Positions 22,608 to 33,013 of a stretch of DNA of 64,000 nt are shown piece by piece; within the stretch, counting starts at the first letter, position 1, and every line of letters begins with the position of its first letter. This DNA is from Nitzschia sp. DOCU1 (lineage: Eukaryota > Bacillariophyta > Bacillariophyceae > Bacillariales > Bacillariaceae), in NCBI GenBank assembly GCA_951394045.1, contig OX595986.1, forward strand, positions 2,509,534 to 2,573,533. The letters run 5' to 3'. The notes beneath the pieces were generated by a model, which was given only the letters and a program-made list of their open reading frames with translations, did no database searches and was not told where the DNA came from. A program made the position numbers and the translations under genes.

Positions 22608-24817
22608 CTATTGGTCCACCAAACGACCATCAATGACGCAATACGTGACCACCTTTTGCCTCGGCGGGAGTGCGTACTCTGCGGAATTCTGATACGACGT
22701 GGGCGTCTTATGGACGGACATATCTTGGCCTGGACCAAGCTTTTGATACTTTCTGTGCCGCCTCTTATTTCGCATCGTGATCCGGATGCCAACAATGAAA
22801 CCAATCGAAACTAGAATGATCAAACCAATCAAGCTTCTCGGAAAATATATCGTCGCCCCTTGAACGCAAAAAATAATTAGACCTACTCGTTTGACAGGTG
22901 AGGCATTTTCGTTTTCGTGTTCAACTTACATCCAAATTCCATTTTTGTTTCTGACTTCGATTCATGGTCGTAGAAGCCGGCATGCGCCATGCAGGTTGGT
23001 CCAGTATAATTCTTATTGCAAATGCAAAACCCTCGATCAGAGCATCGCCCGTTGCTCTTCCCTCCACAATCCGAATCGTGCGTGCAGAATGCGCCACCTT
23101 GGCGAACCGGCTCAAGAGGCACTCGATCACCATCTTCCATGTATCGCTTGTGATGGCCTTTGATGAATAGCTCGGTTGGTTTCTTTTCTGGTGAGCAACC
23201 TAGCGTGTGCTTTGGTTCATTCTTTGCTTGATATACTCGCACGTAATCGATTTGGAACGAGGCTGGGAAATTGTCACAGTATCCCGACGGCAACGAGCAT
23301 TCACAATCAGGATTATCACATTCGAAGCATTCACAAGTGCAACCCTGAGGACATGGTGCCGGAAAGCCCCAGCTGCTGGCCACCGCTGTATTCATGATAA
23401 TGTACATGGCTTCGCTTGGAATCTCGCTACCCGTCAAATTCAGATTCTCTCCCTTGATGCCGTAGACGAAGTTACCATTCGTATACCACTTAATGTATCC
23501 CCCGGATCCATCCTCTTGTGGCGGCTCCCACTCCACTCGATATGTCTGTGGTCGCTTATAGTAGGAATGGTTGAGTCCAAGATTAGCCGATAACGCATCT
23601 GCCTGGTATGTGTAAGATTTGGGTGTGTGCACTAGCGTCACTCCATAAAAGAAAGGATTCAACTCCGAGCGTGTTCCATTCTGATGATTGTATTCCATCC
23701 CAGTGTACCAATGGCCCTGATAAAACAACACAACATGAATAAGATTGACAACCACAAAGTCCATTTTGTCGTTGAATCGTCAAAGCGTACCTTCCGCGGT
23801 GGCAACCCCAGGTTCGGCCGGTCCCGCTCTAAACCCGGAGCAACCTGCAGCGAACAAGACTGATACGGCCGTGTAATATTCGTACTCGGTAGTTTCTCCT
23901 TATCGCCTTGCATCGCCTCAATTATATCGATTTCAGGCGCCCCTCGTCCAACATAAGGTTCCATTCCGCAGTGGTTGACTTTGGAACACGCGCTAATCTC
24001 CTGACTCAATCGTTTCCTTTCATCGCACTTATTGTAGCTATACGGCCATACATAGTCAGACGATCCAACATAGGTAGCCCTCGCCAAGTTCCCCAGCAGC
24101 CATACTAACATTGTCCATTCGGACGAGCCAAGAAACATATGAGTGACTGCAGGACCATTTCGTCGACTATCCAAACGTTACATCCTCACTGGAAACTTAC
24201 AAGCAGGCCACAATCCTCCTACATCCGGCTTGCCTGGTAATTGAGCCGAGAATTCCACAATACCACCCGTAAAACAGAATTTATTCCATCCTTGTATCAT
24301 TGCAGATTGGATAAACTTCTTGTCGGCATAGAATTTCTTGGTCTTTTCATTGAATGCCCGATAGTTATTAATCTTCTGTGTCGTGGAAATGTTCAAGAAT
24401 CCATTATTCGTCCTGGCATTCTCGTGACTATAGTAATGCAAAGCCGCGTTTGTGTCTAGCATTCCGGATGCCAAGTTGAGATATATGATTCCAATCCACG
24501 ACGACGACAAGGGCACCGGAGGTGGAACTTACAATCATTCTTATTGATAGCCGTCCACCGAGGATCATTTCCGTCCTTGAAGCTTCTTCCATCTTGTTCA
24601 AATTCATCCGAAAAGACCTGCACGATAATACAAAGTGAGTCCATACTTCATTCCTTCGTCCTTCTCCTTGATGATTCATTGTACGTACAAGTTCGTAGTC
24701 TCTCTGGTCGCCTCGATACAGGGACCGGGTGGTCCGAAAATATTCAGGAGTGTCTGGGTCGACCCACGACGCAGCAGCGACCTGGAAGGCTAGCAAAAGA
24801 AGCAAGGCTCCAATCAT
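22608..24817 (-). CDS. GH16 Kre6/Skn1-like beta-glucan transglycosylase/hydrolase, membrane protein (six exons)
   Basis: Predicted 606 residues from exons 24817-24689, 24617-24533, 24455-24201, 24104-23791, 23716-22930 and 22858-22608; the five introns are 71-96 bp, all GT-AG, and every phase closes. It opens with a signal peptide (MIGALLLLLAFQVAAA), then VFSDEF, RWTAINKND, GLWPALWLLGNLARATY and the catalytic EIDIIE (E214, D216, E219) within GAPEIDIIEAM, the form found in fungal Kre6/Skn1. A Cys-rich insert (CPQGCTCECFECDNPDCEC) and an EGF-like module (CTHDSDCGG...CICNKNYTGPTC) follow, then a C-terminal transmembrane segment (SLIGLIILVSIGFIVGI) and a short basic cytosolic tail. In diatoms this class is linked to beta-1,6 branching of chrysolaminarin, which is a reasonable but unproven role here. 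Confidence 0.9.
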
Positions 24818-25611
24818 GGTCCAGCTGTGTGATGGAGGCAGTGACAATGGATTCAGGGGCGGTCGTTTCCGTCCGACTTTAGGCAGGGCGTAATTTGGCA
24901 ATGCGTTTTCCCTCTTCGTGGCAGCAGTAACGAGCAACCTGTAAACTTTCAGCAAGCTTTCAAATCATTGGTTCTCTTGAGATAGTCTAGCAAGCCGTCC
25001 AAATGCCCAATAGCCGGATGATGATGTGCTGAAAGGACGCTTTGTAGTGGAATGCTTTCTTGTGTGTCGGCGCCGCACCAATAAAACATCTGCTTCTTCG
25101 GCTCGGTTCTTCCAATCCGCTTCTCAACATCCTTCGAACCCTTCGCCGTTTCGCGTCGGCCCGAAAGATCTTGGCGCCAGCACGGCCAGACGATGGGGGT
25201 TGTTGGAGGGAGATTTGTAAGTCGAATCAGTCGTAAGTTCCATTCTTTCAAATTTCGGACTAGAACGACCAAACCAGCAATGTGCCGCCAACACGTCATT
25301 GCTTTTTTTGTTGTTCCATTCGTTTCTCCACCCAGAGGCATGGAAATGGAAGATGCGAGGAGCTTGTGATGCTGCAACGCGATTTGCCAATCAAGCGAAT
25401 AGTGTGCCGTCGTCGTCATTCATCAGGTCCGCTGTGCATGATATCGTCCAGGAGTTGTTGCTGTTGTTAGAATCTCTCAAAAACGCTAGTTTCCAAAGAA
25501 AAGAAAATCCGAGAACGAACCGAGACAGATCCGACCTCACTTCCCGTCGAAGTCAAATACAGGACCGTATATTGCACTCGCAGCAAGAACATAACACCAG
25601 CTTGCCTCAAA
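24818..25611. other. Divergent intergenic region with a weak minus-strand ORF
   Basis: About 800 bp between the GH16 gene and the plastid fibrillin gene. A 156-codon minus-strand ORF (25419-24949, starting MTTTAHYSLDW) is open, but no domain is recognised and it sits in the shared promoter, so it is treated as doubtful. Confidence 0.4.
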
Positions 25612-26325
25612 ATGTTGTGGTCAACTCAAAACATTATTTTTCTGTTTGTATCATGTGTCATCGCCAAGGTTAATGCTTTTAATAATATCTTCAACAACAT
25701 TATCAAGCCTGCATTGGCGACGCCTCTCGCCGCCAAAGACAAGCTACTCCAAGCCTTGGACGATCCGAATGCATTCAACAGTGCCAGCAAGGAACGCTCC
25801 AAACTGGTGGTAAATCTCACCAAGGAAAATCCAGTCGAGGCGCCTGGCTCCACAGCATCCTTTGCTCCTCTAGCGGTTGGTACTTGGAGAATTGTCTATG
25901 CGCCCCATATATACACCATGGGACGATTATTTCAAGGAAGTTTTGATCCCGTCCTTTACAGTATGAAGCCCGGAGGGAAAATGACGTCACATGCCAAGTA
26001 CAATTTTCCTATTCTAGGATCAGGATGGTTGTCGGTGAGTGGAACGTACAGTAGTCAAGACGAAGATTCGGTTTGCCGAGTCGACTTCGACAAGGCGTGG
26101 GTCAAGATTTTGGACTCTGACTCGTCGGACGAGGAGCCTTACGACAGTCTCGAGGCCGTACCACCGTCGCCCTGGAAGGATGGGATCCAAGCCCTAGGAA
26201 AACTATTTTTCATTGATGCCGTATCGGTATTCCCAGTTTCTTATCTGGACAAAGACACGATTGTCTTTGATTTTGAGTTGCTGGGCACGCGGATTTGCGC
26301 ACGCAAAGTGGGACCTGCTTTGTGA
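25612..26325 (+). CDS. Plastid lipid-associated protein (PAP/fibrillin family)
   Basis: Protein of 237 residues. The signal peptide (IIFLFVSCVIAKVNA) is followed by FNNIFNNI, the diatom plastid motif with Phe at +1. The mature part starts with a fibrillin-like helix (AKDKLLQALDDPNAFNSA), then LAVGTWRIVYAPHI, corresponding to the family's W-R-l-.Y-... strand, a beta-barrel region, and ends with the typical DTIVFDFELLGTRICARKV. Fibrillins bind lipids in plastoglobules and thylakoids and take part in stress responses and quinone metabolism. Intronless. A TGACGTCA occurs inside the coding region (25982-25989) and is probably coincidental. Confidence 0.82.
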   Translation: MLWSTQNIIFLFVSCVIAKVNAFNNIFNNIIKPALATPLAAKDKLLQALDDPNAFNSASKERSKLVVNLTKENPVEAPGSTASFAPLAVGTWRIVYAPHIYTMGRLFQGSFDPVLYSMKPGGKMTSHAKYNFPILGSGWLSVSGTYSSQDEDSVCRVDFDKAWVKILDSDSSDEEPYDSLEAVPPSPWKDGIQALGKLFFIDAVSVFPVSYLDKDTIVFDFELLGTRICARKVGPAL

Positions 26326-27251
26326 GATAGTCACTATTGGAGCAATCATTGTGATGGAGAAGGTGACGCACGAATACGAATCGTGAAGGTGGCGAATTGG
26401 TAACTGATCTTGGTGTTAAGGCATAAAATGGCAACAAGATGGCTTTTCGTGGACAACTCACAGCCAGGAATGTCATGGTGGAAGGCGTTTGTGTTTTGTG
26501 AACCAAATGGAAGAAACACGACCATCGGAACCAGTGCAAGCTGTTCCTGCCCAATAACTCGCGATTTCCAAGTACTCTTGGGAAGCCTACTACATAGGTT
26601 TTTGACGGTGTAAAGGACGCGTTCACGGTAAAAGCCCGCTGTTTACTTGCGCCTCGTTACAGTACTGCTAGACCAGAGCCATCCATAAGATGCTGCCAGC
26701 GGTCTTTGCAGTATCCGGCTAGAAGACTCTACCTATTGGTCTTACTCAACGGTGAAGTCCAACCGGATTACATTCAATCATTTGTCCATACGCTCTGACT
26801 ACAGCAGATAGAGTTAAACTTTGCTTCATTCCAGTTGACGGGCATTGGCTCCTCTAGGTAGTCGCTCTACCGGTAGTAGAGTATCCAAAAAGACCCCATT
26901 GCTCTACTCGGTGGTCCCATAGATTCGTCAGACGACGGACTACTTTGACCAAAGGTAGGAACTGGTCGGCAGGTGAGTCCCGTTGGTGGTCAACGTCAGT
27001 TTTCAACGAAGGCTTCTTGACACACGCACGGCCGAGTCGTCCTCTAAATAGAAACCTCGGCCTGTGCAATTCAGATTATCAATTATTCAGCAACGTATGA
27101 TTAATTTCTGGCGCGCGCCTTCCCCATACGATTGCACGTTGGGTCGGATCGGCGCATTTCCGCATCAGATTTCTTTTGACGATAAAGAGGGAAAGTAGAC
27201 ATCTCATTGCGTTACGGATATAGTTCTTGTCCAAGGCGTTTAGTATTGAAA
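26326..27251. other. Intergenic region, nothing recognised
   Basis: About 0.93 kb between two plus-strand genes. No ORF with an ATG and recognisable domain, no RNA gene seen. Confidence 0.5.
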
Positions 27252-28567
27252 ATGAGGGTTTGGTGTTTCCCAGTGTTGGCAGCGCTTCTTCTTGCCCTTC
27301 CGGGAAGAGTGGATTCAACGATTTCGGAAGAGGAGGCCACAGATCTCGTTTTCAGGCATTTGCAACAACAGGATGACGCTGTAGATTTCTATGAATACAA
27401 CTTGGCCAATTTCAGCCTCCGCTTTGATCGATGTCAGTACGTGAAAATGTACGATGATGATGTCGCTCAAGACGAAGAGAAGGAGTCTCCGTTGGCAGTC
27501 AAGCACTTTGCCATTTTTCGTCTTTGTCCTTCGGAAAATTGCAAAAAGTGTGACGGTGGGGTCTATGGGCGCTACGTGGCCGAGCTCGAGGACTACCTGA
27601 CGTACACCGTGGCTGAACAACAAGCTGTGTTTGAGTACATGTGCAACAATTGTCAGGAGCAATGCAATGACGACGGAAGTTACTGCAGTGGGTGTGGCAA
27701 GATTTGCTATCAGATGGCAAACTTGGAGGCGAATGGTTACATTGACGCTGCCAATTATATTCAATGCCAGAAGCTCGAATTGAACTATCAGGATGATGCT
27801 GTAGACGCTGCGGAAGGCGGTGAAGGACAGCGAAAACTGGAAGAGGGCAACGATGATGGAAATCAAGTTCAGCTTTACATTGGACCTCGTTGTAGCCGTG
27901 ATGGCTCCCGAGTTCTCATTGGGCTCTTTAGCGACGAATATTGCCTGGAGCCTTATACGGACGCCGAGCCTGAAGATTTCCTCCAAGGTCAACTTTCGTA
28001 TCAGTCCATGAACCACACTTCGAGCAACGATGGGGCATACTGCCTCAGCTGCATGGAAAGCGACGAGGATGCGAATGCTGCCGATCAAGCTGATGCCGAT
28101 AATGTCAATGAAATGTGTGAGGAATTGTACAGCGAAGCTGCCAAGTGCGAATCGAAGTATGGTCTCTACGGTTTCGTTGATAAGAACCGGGACGACCACG
28201 ATTATGAGAACCAAGTCGAGAATGAATTTATGGTTTGCAACTTTATCGACTCGCTTCTCTCGAACTCGTACACGGAAACAGTAAGTAGAGAGCACGGCGA
28301 CGGAGGACATGCTAAAACATGCAGTACCACTATCACGTTCCTCACTCACTGCCTATTGCTTTCTACTGTAAGGGTGACATTAACCTGGAAGGGAAGGAGT
28401 ATGTTATCATTCGAAAGGCGACGCCATTGCAGAAAACTGCTCTTTCGGGGCTCTCGCTTACAATTGCTGCACTACTGGGGACGGTGTTCTTTTTGAGGAA
28501 GAAAATTGACCGTGCAAGCCCCAAGATCGATTTGTCAATGCAAAGCACCGATCCCCAGCTCACGTAA
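27252..28567 (+). CDS. Cys-rich acidic type I membrane protein, unknown function (two exons)
   Basis: Predicted 407 residues. Exon 1 is 27252-28280 and exon 2 is 28373-28567; the 92-bp intron has a GTAAGT donor and GTAAG acceptor, phase 0. The protein has a signal peptide (MRVWCFPVLAALLLALPG), a long acidic lumenal or extracellular part with many cysteines in pairs (CPSENCKKC, CNNCQEQC, CSGCGKIC, CLSC), then a transmembrane segment in exon 2 (LSGLSLTIAALLGTVFFL) and a short basic tail (RKKIDRASPK). The YDDDVA and FRLCPSENC text looks conserved rather than low complexity. I recognise no named domain; similar secreted Cys-rich proteins are common in stramenopiles. The ATG was chosen because the reading frame upstream has no earlier ATG. 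Confidence 0.82.
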
Positions 28568-29104
28568 GGCGTTGTCACACCAACGCATATAATTGTAGTG
28601 TACTGGTAGTAATAATAGATTCTCCAAATGATTCGTTTCAGCGGTGACAATGCGTCGCTCGTAAGGCTACCACCAGCAAAGTACTACTATTAAAGCCGCG
28701 AAACTACCTTCTAGCGACGATCGAGAGGGACTATCGACATCAATAGGTGGACATTCCAGTAAGGTTATGAGCCGCGGATGGTCACAGTCAACGCGTGCGA
28801 GGAAGATTTACGTGCCTCTCCTATTTCTCCCTCCAAGGAAGACAACACGCTGAAGACAAAATGAGCTGATGCCTGGGAGACATGGAATGATGAGACTGCA
28901 ATGCACACCCCCACTGCTCTAATCGAATACGACCGTTTGATTTCTCAATGCCCTTCGGTCTGACGCCACCTGCCTACGTCGAAAGCAAAATGACTTGAGA
29001 ATTGTCGTGTTGATTCGGAGCGAACTATACCCAACGCATACTTGACGAATTTCATACTCGGGACGGAAACGACGACTAGTCAAGGCCAGGCAACTGGGAC
29101 CACA
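28568..29104. other. Intergenic region, nothing recognised
   Basis: About 540 bp, TAG/CTA-rich in places (near 28600-28700). No gene seen. Confidence 0.5.
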
Positions 29105-30460
29105 ATGGCATCAAGTGGGAGATCCAATGATCGGTATCCCCAGTGTCATGTTGTGGTTCGAGTCTTTTGGAGAATGGAGGAGCTGCTAGGGGATGCTATG
29201 CGCAACAAGACAGGCTCTCCTTTAATTTGGCTTGGGGTGATGCTGATTGCAATGGGTATCCTTATTTACCACGCTGTTATATTTATAAGTTTTGAAGAGG
29301 CTGAAGGCGAAGAATTTCCTGGAGCCGTGGTGTTTAGCATGTTTTGCAACTTTGTTGCAATTACTTGCTTGTTTTCCATGGCATGGAACTTCCCACTTTC
29401 AGTGCTACTTGGTCTTGATGCCCAATGGTCGAAAGAAAAGTCACGGCAAGAATCCAACCCTTGGCTTCAAAACTTGACATTTACTTCCATGCGACTCGAT
29501 GATCCTACGACTCGGTATCTATTGCTTGGCAATTTCCTGGCATTCTTGGCGAACGAAACCGGGGAGCTTCTTTTCTTTCTCCATGGATTCTCTGCGAAAG
29601 GCCAGTCGGAGGCCCCGCCCGTGTTTGCGAGCGTGGTCTACATGACAAGCTCTATAACGTGTAGTCTGGTCCTTGCCGTTGGATCTGGTTACGTCGCCTT
29701 GGCCCACAATCTGTTTGCGGTCCAATTGACGTCGATTGCAGAAACTTTGTCGAACGCCCCCGTGGGCAGCGCCGAACAATCGCCGCAAACAACAATGACG
29801 GGAGAAGTGCCGTTGTTTCACAAGAATGCTGGCGAGCTGGAGCTTTCAGAGCACCTTGGGGGTGTAGTCGATGTACAAGCCGAAGAAAGGGGGAGTTTGC
29901 TCGCGACTAGCAGAGAATCTCCTGTCGAGAGCGCGACCACTAGTGACAGCCGCAAGATTGGTGTTGCCGCGGACGACCTAGCAGCCGTCTACTTTGAATT
30001 TCGTCGACGACAGAAGCAAATGTCCGCCTCACTCCATCCAAAGCTGGGTTTTGTATTTCTTTCCCTTTTGACGGAGACAATCATCATGGTCACCAAAGGG
30101 TACTCGGAACGTGAATCCATGTTTTCAAGGATCCAAATCATAGCGCTCTTGTGTACATTCTTTGGAAACTCGTTTGCACTTTGGTCCATGATCTTTAGTA
30201 TGGGACGAGTCATGTACATTAGTCGCGAAGAACTAGGGTTTGCAGCCACGAAATGGGCTCTCGGAAAAAAATCGACGACGCGATCCTTCCAAGAAGCTTC
30301 GCACGATGATGCTAGCAACGTGGCGCAAATGGTCAAGGATTTTCCCATCAAGTTCCATGCTGGTATATTCGAGCTGAATGAAGATCTTGCAAGGGGCATC
30401 ACTCTTCTATTGATGGGGCTGGCATCCATTTTCATCGGAGTGCATCTGCCACAACTTTGA
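29105..30460 (+). CDS. Seven-transmembrane protein of unknown function
   Basis: Protein of 451 residues starting at the first ATG (29105); the frame is open upstream only from a non-ATG codon. About seven hydrophobic segments are visible: IWLGVMLIAMGILIYHAVIF, a second after GAVVFSMFC, a third after YLLLGNFLAF, a fourth around SSITCSLVLAVGSGYVAL, a fifth in LGFVFLSLLTETIIMV, a sixth in ALLCTFFGNSFALWSMI and a last in GITLLLMGLASIFIGV. A loop of about 100 residues between segments 4 and 5 is polar and acidic. No GPCR, transporter or channel motif was found. Convergent with VDAC (186 bp between stops). Confidence 0.75.
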   Translation: MASSGRSNDRYPQCHVVVRVFWRMEELLGDAMRNKTGSPLIWLGVMLIAMGILIYHAVIFISFEEAEGEEFPGAVVFSMFCNFVAITCLFSMAWNFPLSVLLGLDAQWSKEKSRQESNPWLQNLTFTSMRLDDPTTRYLLLGNFLAFLANETGELLFFLHGFSAKGQSEAPPVFASVVYMTSSITCSLVLAVGSGYVALAHNLFAVQLTSIAETLSNAPVGSAEQSPQTTMTGEVPLFHKNAGELELSEHLGGVVDVQAEERGSLLATSRESPVESATTSDSRKIGVAADDLAAVYFEFRRRQKQMSASLHPKLGFVFLSLLTETIIMVTKGYSERESMFSRIQIIALLCTFFGNSFALWSMIFSMGRVMYISREELGFAATKWALGKKSTTRSFQEASHDDASNVAQMVKDFPIKFHAGIFELNEDLARGITLLLMGLASIFIGVHLPQL

Positions 30461-30646
30461 CCTTAACGCTATGCAGTAGAACGAACAAAAGCTTGTGTAT
30501 ATATCTAACTCCTTAAAAAAACATCATCGTTGTTTACTTTGACTTTTTCACTCTACCAACTACTTCCATATAAATATTGCGAGATATACCAATCAAGACT
30601 GATGGAAACTACAATTTATCAAAGAATCAATAGTGATAGTGTCACC

Positions 30647-31723
30647 TTACATGACGATTCCAAGTCCATACTTGAAGGTGGAAAAGTCAGATACGCTGGC
30701 AGTTCCAGAGGCGGTCAAAGTGACCTTGGGGGCAACCTCCTTGATCAAAGAAGCGGAAATGAGGCCGGCACCGGTGTACTTTGCCTTGACGGTTCCGAAC
30801 GACGCCTTGTATGATCCTCCAACACCACCGACGTCGCAAATCTTGTCACTAGAGTGAGTAGTCATGGAAGCAAGCGAGATATCGTCGTTAACCTTGTACA
30901 TGAGACCGAGGGTGACAGTGGAGAATTTGTTGGCGCTGGTGAGACTGGCAAAGAGGGGTCCACTAGAGTAGCTGGCGCCGACGTTCAAACCAGTGAGGCC
31001 CGACTTTCCAGAAAGAGCGTAAGTGGCATTTCCTCCGGCCTTGATTCCAGAAGGAAGTCCAAGGCATGCGCTGGTGCTGAACTTGGACATTTCGGCAACG
31101 TCCAGGATACCAGTGGCGTAAAAGTTTCCGGTGGTGTAGTCGACATGGAGGTCGGCACCCTTATTCGCCTTGAACGCGAGCGTAACATTCGGGGCAACCT
31201 TCAACGAAGTCTCCAAGACACGTCCACCGTTGGCAGTGGCTTGAGCCTTGTCAACATTGAACTTCGCATAGGAGAACTTGGTTCCAATCTTGGAAGACAA
31301 GGCGCCGCCTTCGCCACGCTCAGTCTCAATAGTGACGGCGACAGGACCAGCATTTTTCTTGCACTTCAAGGTAGTCTTAGTGCTGAAGTCATCGTTCAAA
31401 AGGTCTGCAGAACGAACAGTGGAGGTGCAATGTCAGAAAATATATTTCGTTGTTCACATGGTTGAAGGCAAAGTGTCGAAAGTGACACTTGAGAAAAAGT
31501 GAGGGGGGTTGTCATTTTGGACGGTCATGTGATTCTACCGTAGCCACGCAGTTGACACCCCTCGCGGCAAAACTGCTGACATCCACGCGGCACTAGGATG
31601 ATGCACGTGAATCTTTTCGGATTTCGCGGCAATCCTTCACACAAACAACCCATTATCAGAACATCATTCTCATCTCTACTTACCCTTTGGAGCCTTAGCA
31701 ATGTCGTCAAATTTGGTTGCCAT
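30647..31723 (-). CDS. VDAC: Voltage-dependent anion channel, mitochondrial outer-membrane porin (two exons)
   Basis: Beta-barrel porin that passes ATP, ADP and other metabolites across the mitochondrial outer membrane. Exon 1 (31723-31684) encodes the N-terminal helix start MATKFDDIAKAPK; exon 2 is 31404-30647. Splicing with a GTAAGT donor and CTGCAG acceptor gives KDLLNDDFSTKTTLKCKKN, the standard VDAC opening. The product is 265 residues with alternating strands and the expected barrel end (FSTFKYGLGIVM). The intron is 279 bp, much longer than most others in this window. The 40-bp first exon is too short to be found by an ORF scan. Confidence 0.93.
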
Positions 31724-32060
31724 TGTAAAAGTTCGCTTTTGTCTCGCCAAATGCAATGTTTTGTGTTTGAGGTTGCCAATGATGTGTGGGGTATTGCGTC
31801 CTTCCCCTTTTTGGCTCGCGTTCGGAAAGGTGTCAACGATTTGGTGATTGTCGCGCGCGCAGGCGGGCCGTCGCACTTTTGTAACGGTCCATAGAACGTT
31901 TGATTCAAACGACCCCAATCACTTGGAAGCACTTCAGCGACGACAATGATAGGACGCCGCTACAGGGCATGTCTCACTTTCAATACACGAAGTAGACACT
32001 AAGCAGCTAGTAGAGTTGCTACACACATCTCTGCAACCCAAGTACGGAATATTTTCTGAA
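31724..32060. other. Divergent promoter of VDAC and ATG101
   Basis: Region of 337 bp between two divergent genes; no separate gene seen. Confidence 0.4.
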
Positions 32061-33013
32061 ATGAATTGTAAGGAGCATCATTTGCCAGAGCTGGAATTGG
32101 CAACAGGACAGGCCCGGGAAGCGCTTCAAGCAATTCTTTACACGATTCTCTTGTAAGTCCCCCGAAACGAATTTTCTATTGCTTTCACGCAAAAAAGCGT
32201 GCTTACAGCGCCTCTTTGATTCTAGTATTCGATCCCCAGGACCGGTTACACCGAGAGATGTGGAGTGTGAAGGTTTCAACTTGACATATCCAAGGATTGC
32301 CACGGATAAACTCACAACCATTCCTGGCGGGCATTCAACGTTGGAATATGACGTTGATAAGAAAGTGGATTCATCAATAACTACATTTCTGACGACACTA
32401 TCTCAAATCGGTCCTGAGCTTTTGAGTGTGAGTTAAGATACGCCCGACGGGAGTTCCACTGGTAATGTTGATATCGACTCATCTTGTAGTTGAATCTTTG
32501 ACCATGCACAGGGTGGGTTGACACTGAGCTTTTTCGAACGACGGGCAACGCGACAGCTTTTCGGTCTTGTATCCAATGAAGAGAAAGTAGTGTGAGTGCG
32601 ATCACTGTCTAGGCTGGGGGCTTTTCGTGGGGAATTTTGTAGAACGTACTAACCCATCTCGCAGTTGGGAGCAGTGGCACTTGAGAGTTGTAGTCAATAA
32701 CACACCAAGACCCGTGAGCGATGACTCTGCAGCTGTCATTGAGCGGCAACGAATACAGGTATGTTCTACGTGTGGTCCTTGGGCTTCTTCTTCGATCACA
32801 TGATGCTTACGACTCTTTTTTGATTAGGACACTGCGGAAGGAATGCTTCGATCGGTCCTAGTCAAGATTTTTGATATTGCTGGGAACTCGATCGATCATG
32901 TACCGCCAGTAATGTATGAGTTCGAGATCAACTGTTCCAAGAAGGTGGATGACCGGGAGAACGTTTACTCGAGAGTTGCCAACATGCCCTCTTTGATCAA
33001 CCTCAGCAACTAG
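32061..33013 (+). CDS. ATG101: Autophagy-related protein 101 (ATG101), five exons
   Basis: Subunit of the ATG1/ULK1 kinase complex that starts autophagy; a HORMA-fold partner of ATG13. Exons are 32061-32152, 32226-32427, 32512-32591, 32665-32758 and 32828-33013; the introns are 73, 84, 73 and 69 bp, GT-AG, and all phases close. The product has 217 residues, essentially the animal length of 218. It begins MNCKEHHLPELELATGQARE and keeps LYTILFIRSPG, a DVECEGFNLTYPRI block (compare DVDCDFIDFTYVRV in animals), LSFFERR, and EEKVVWEQWHLRVVV. The position of the WF finger (RWPF in human) reads RQLF here, so the Trp is missing. A perfect TACTAAC branch point (32647-32653) lies in intron 3. Because each exon is short, no long ORF marks this gene. 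Confidence 0.85.

Noticed and set aside
24949..25419. 156-codon minus-strand ORF between GH16 and fibrillin genes
   Set aside because: Sits in a shared promoter region and shows no domain; not enough support.
25982..25989. TGACGTCA inside the fibrillin gene
   Set aside because: Within coding sequence and expected about once in this length by chance; no reason to call it regulatory.
27315..28349. 344-codon minus-strand ORF opposite the Cys-rich membrane protein
   Set aside because: It is the shadow of an acidic gene in the antisense frame; it has no start context, no domains, and the plus strand has signal peptide, splice sites and anchor.
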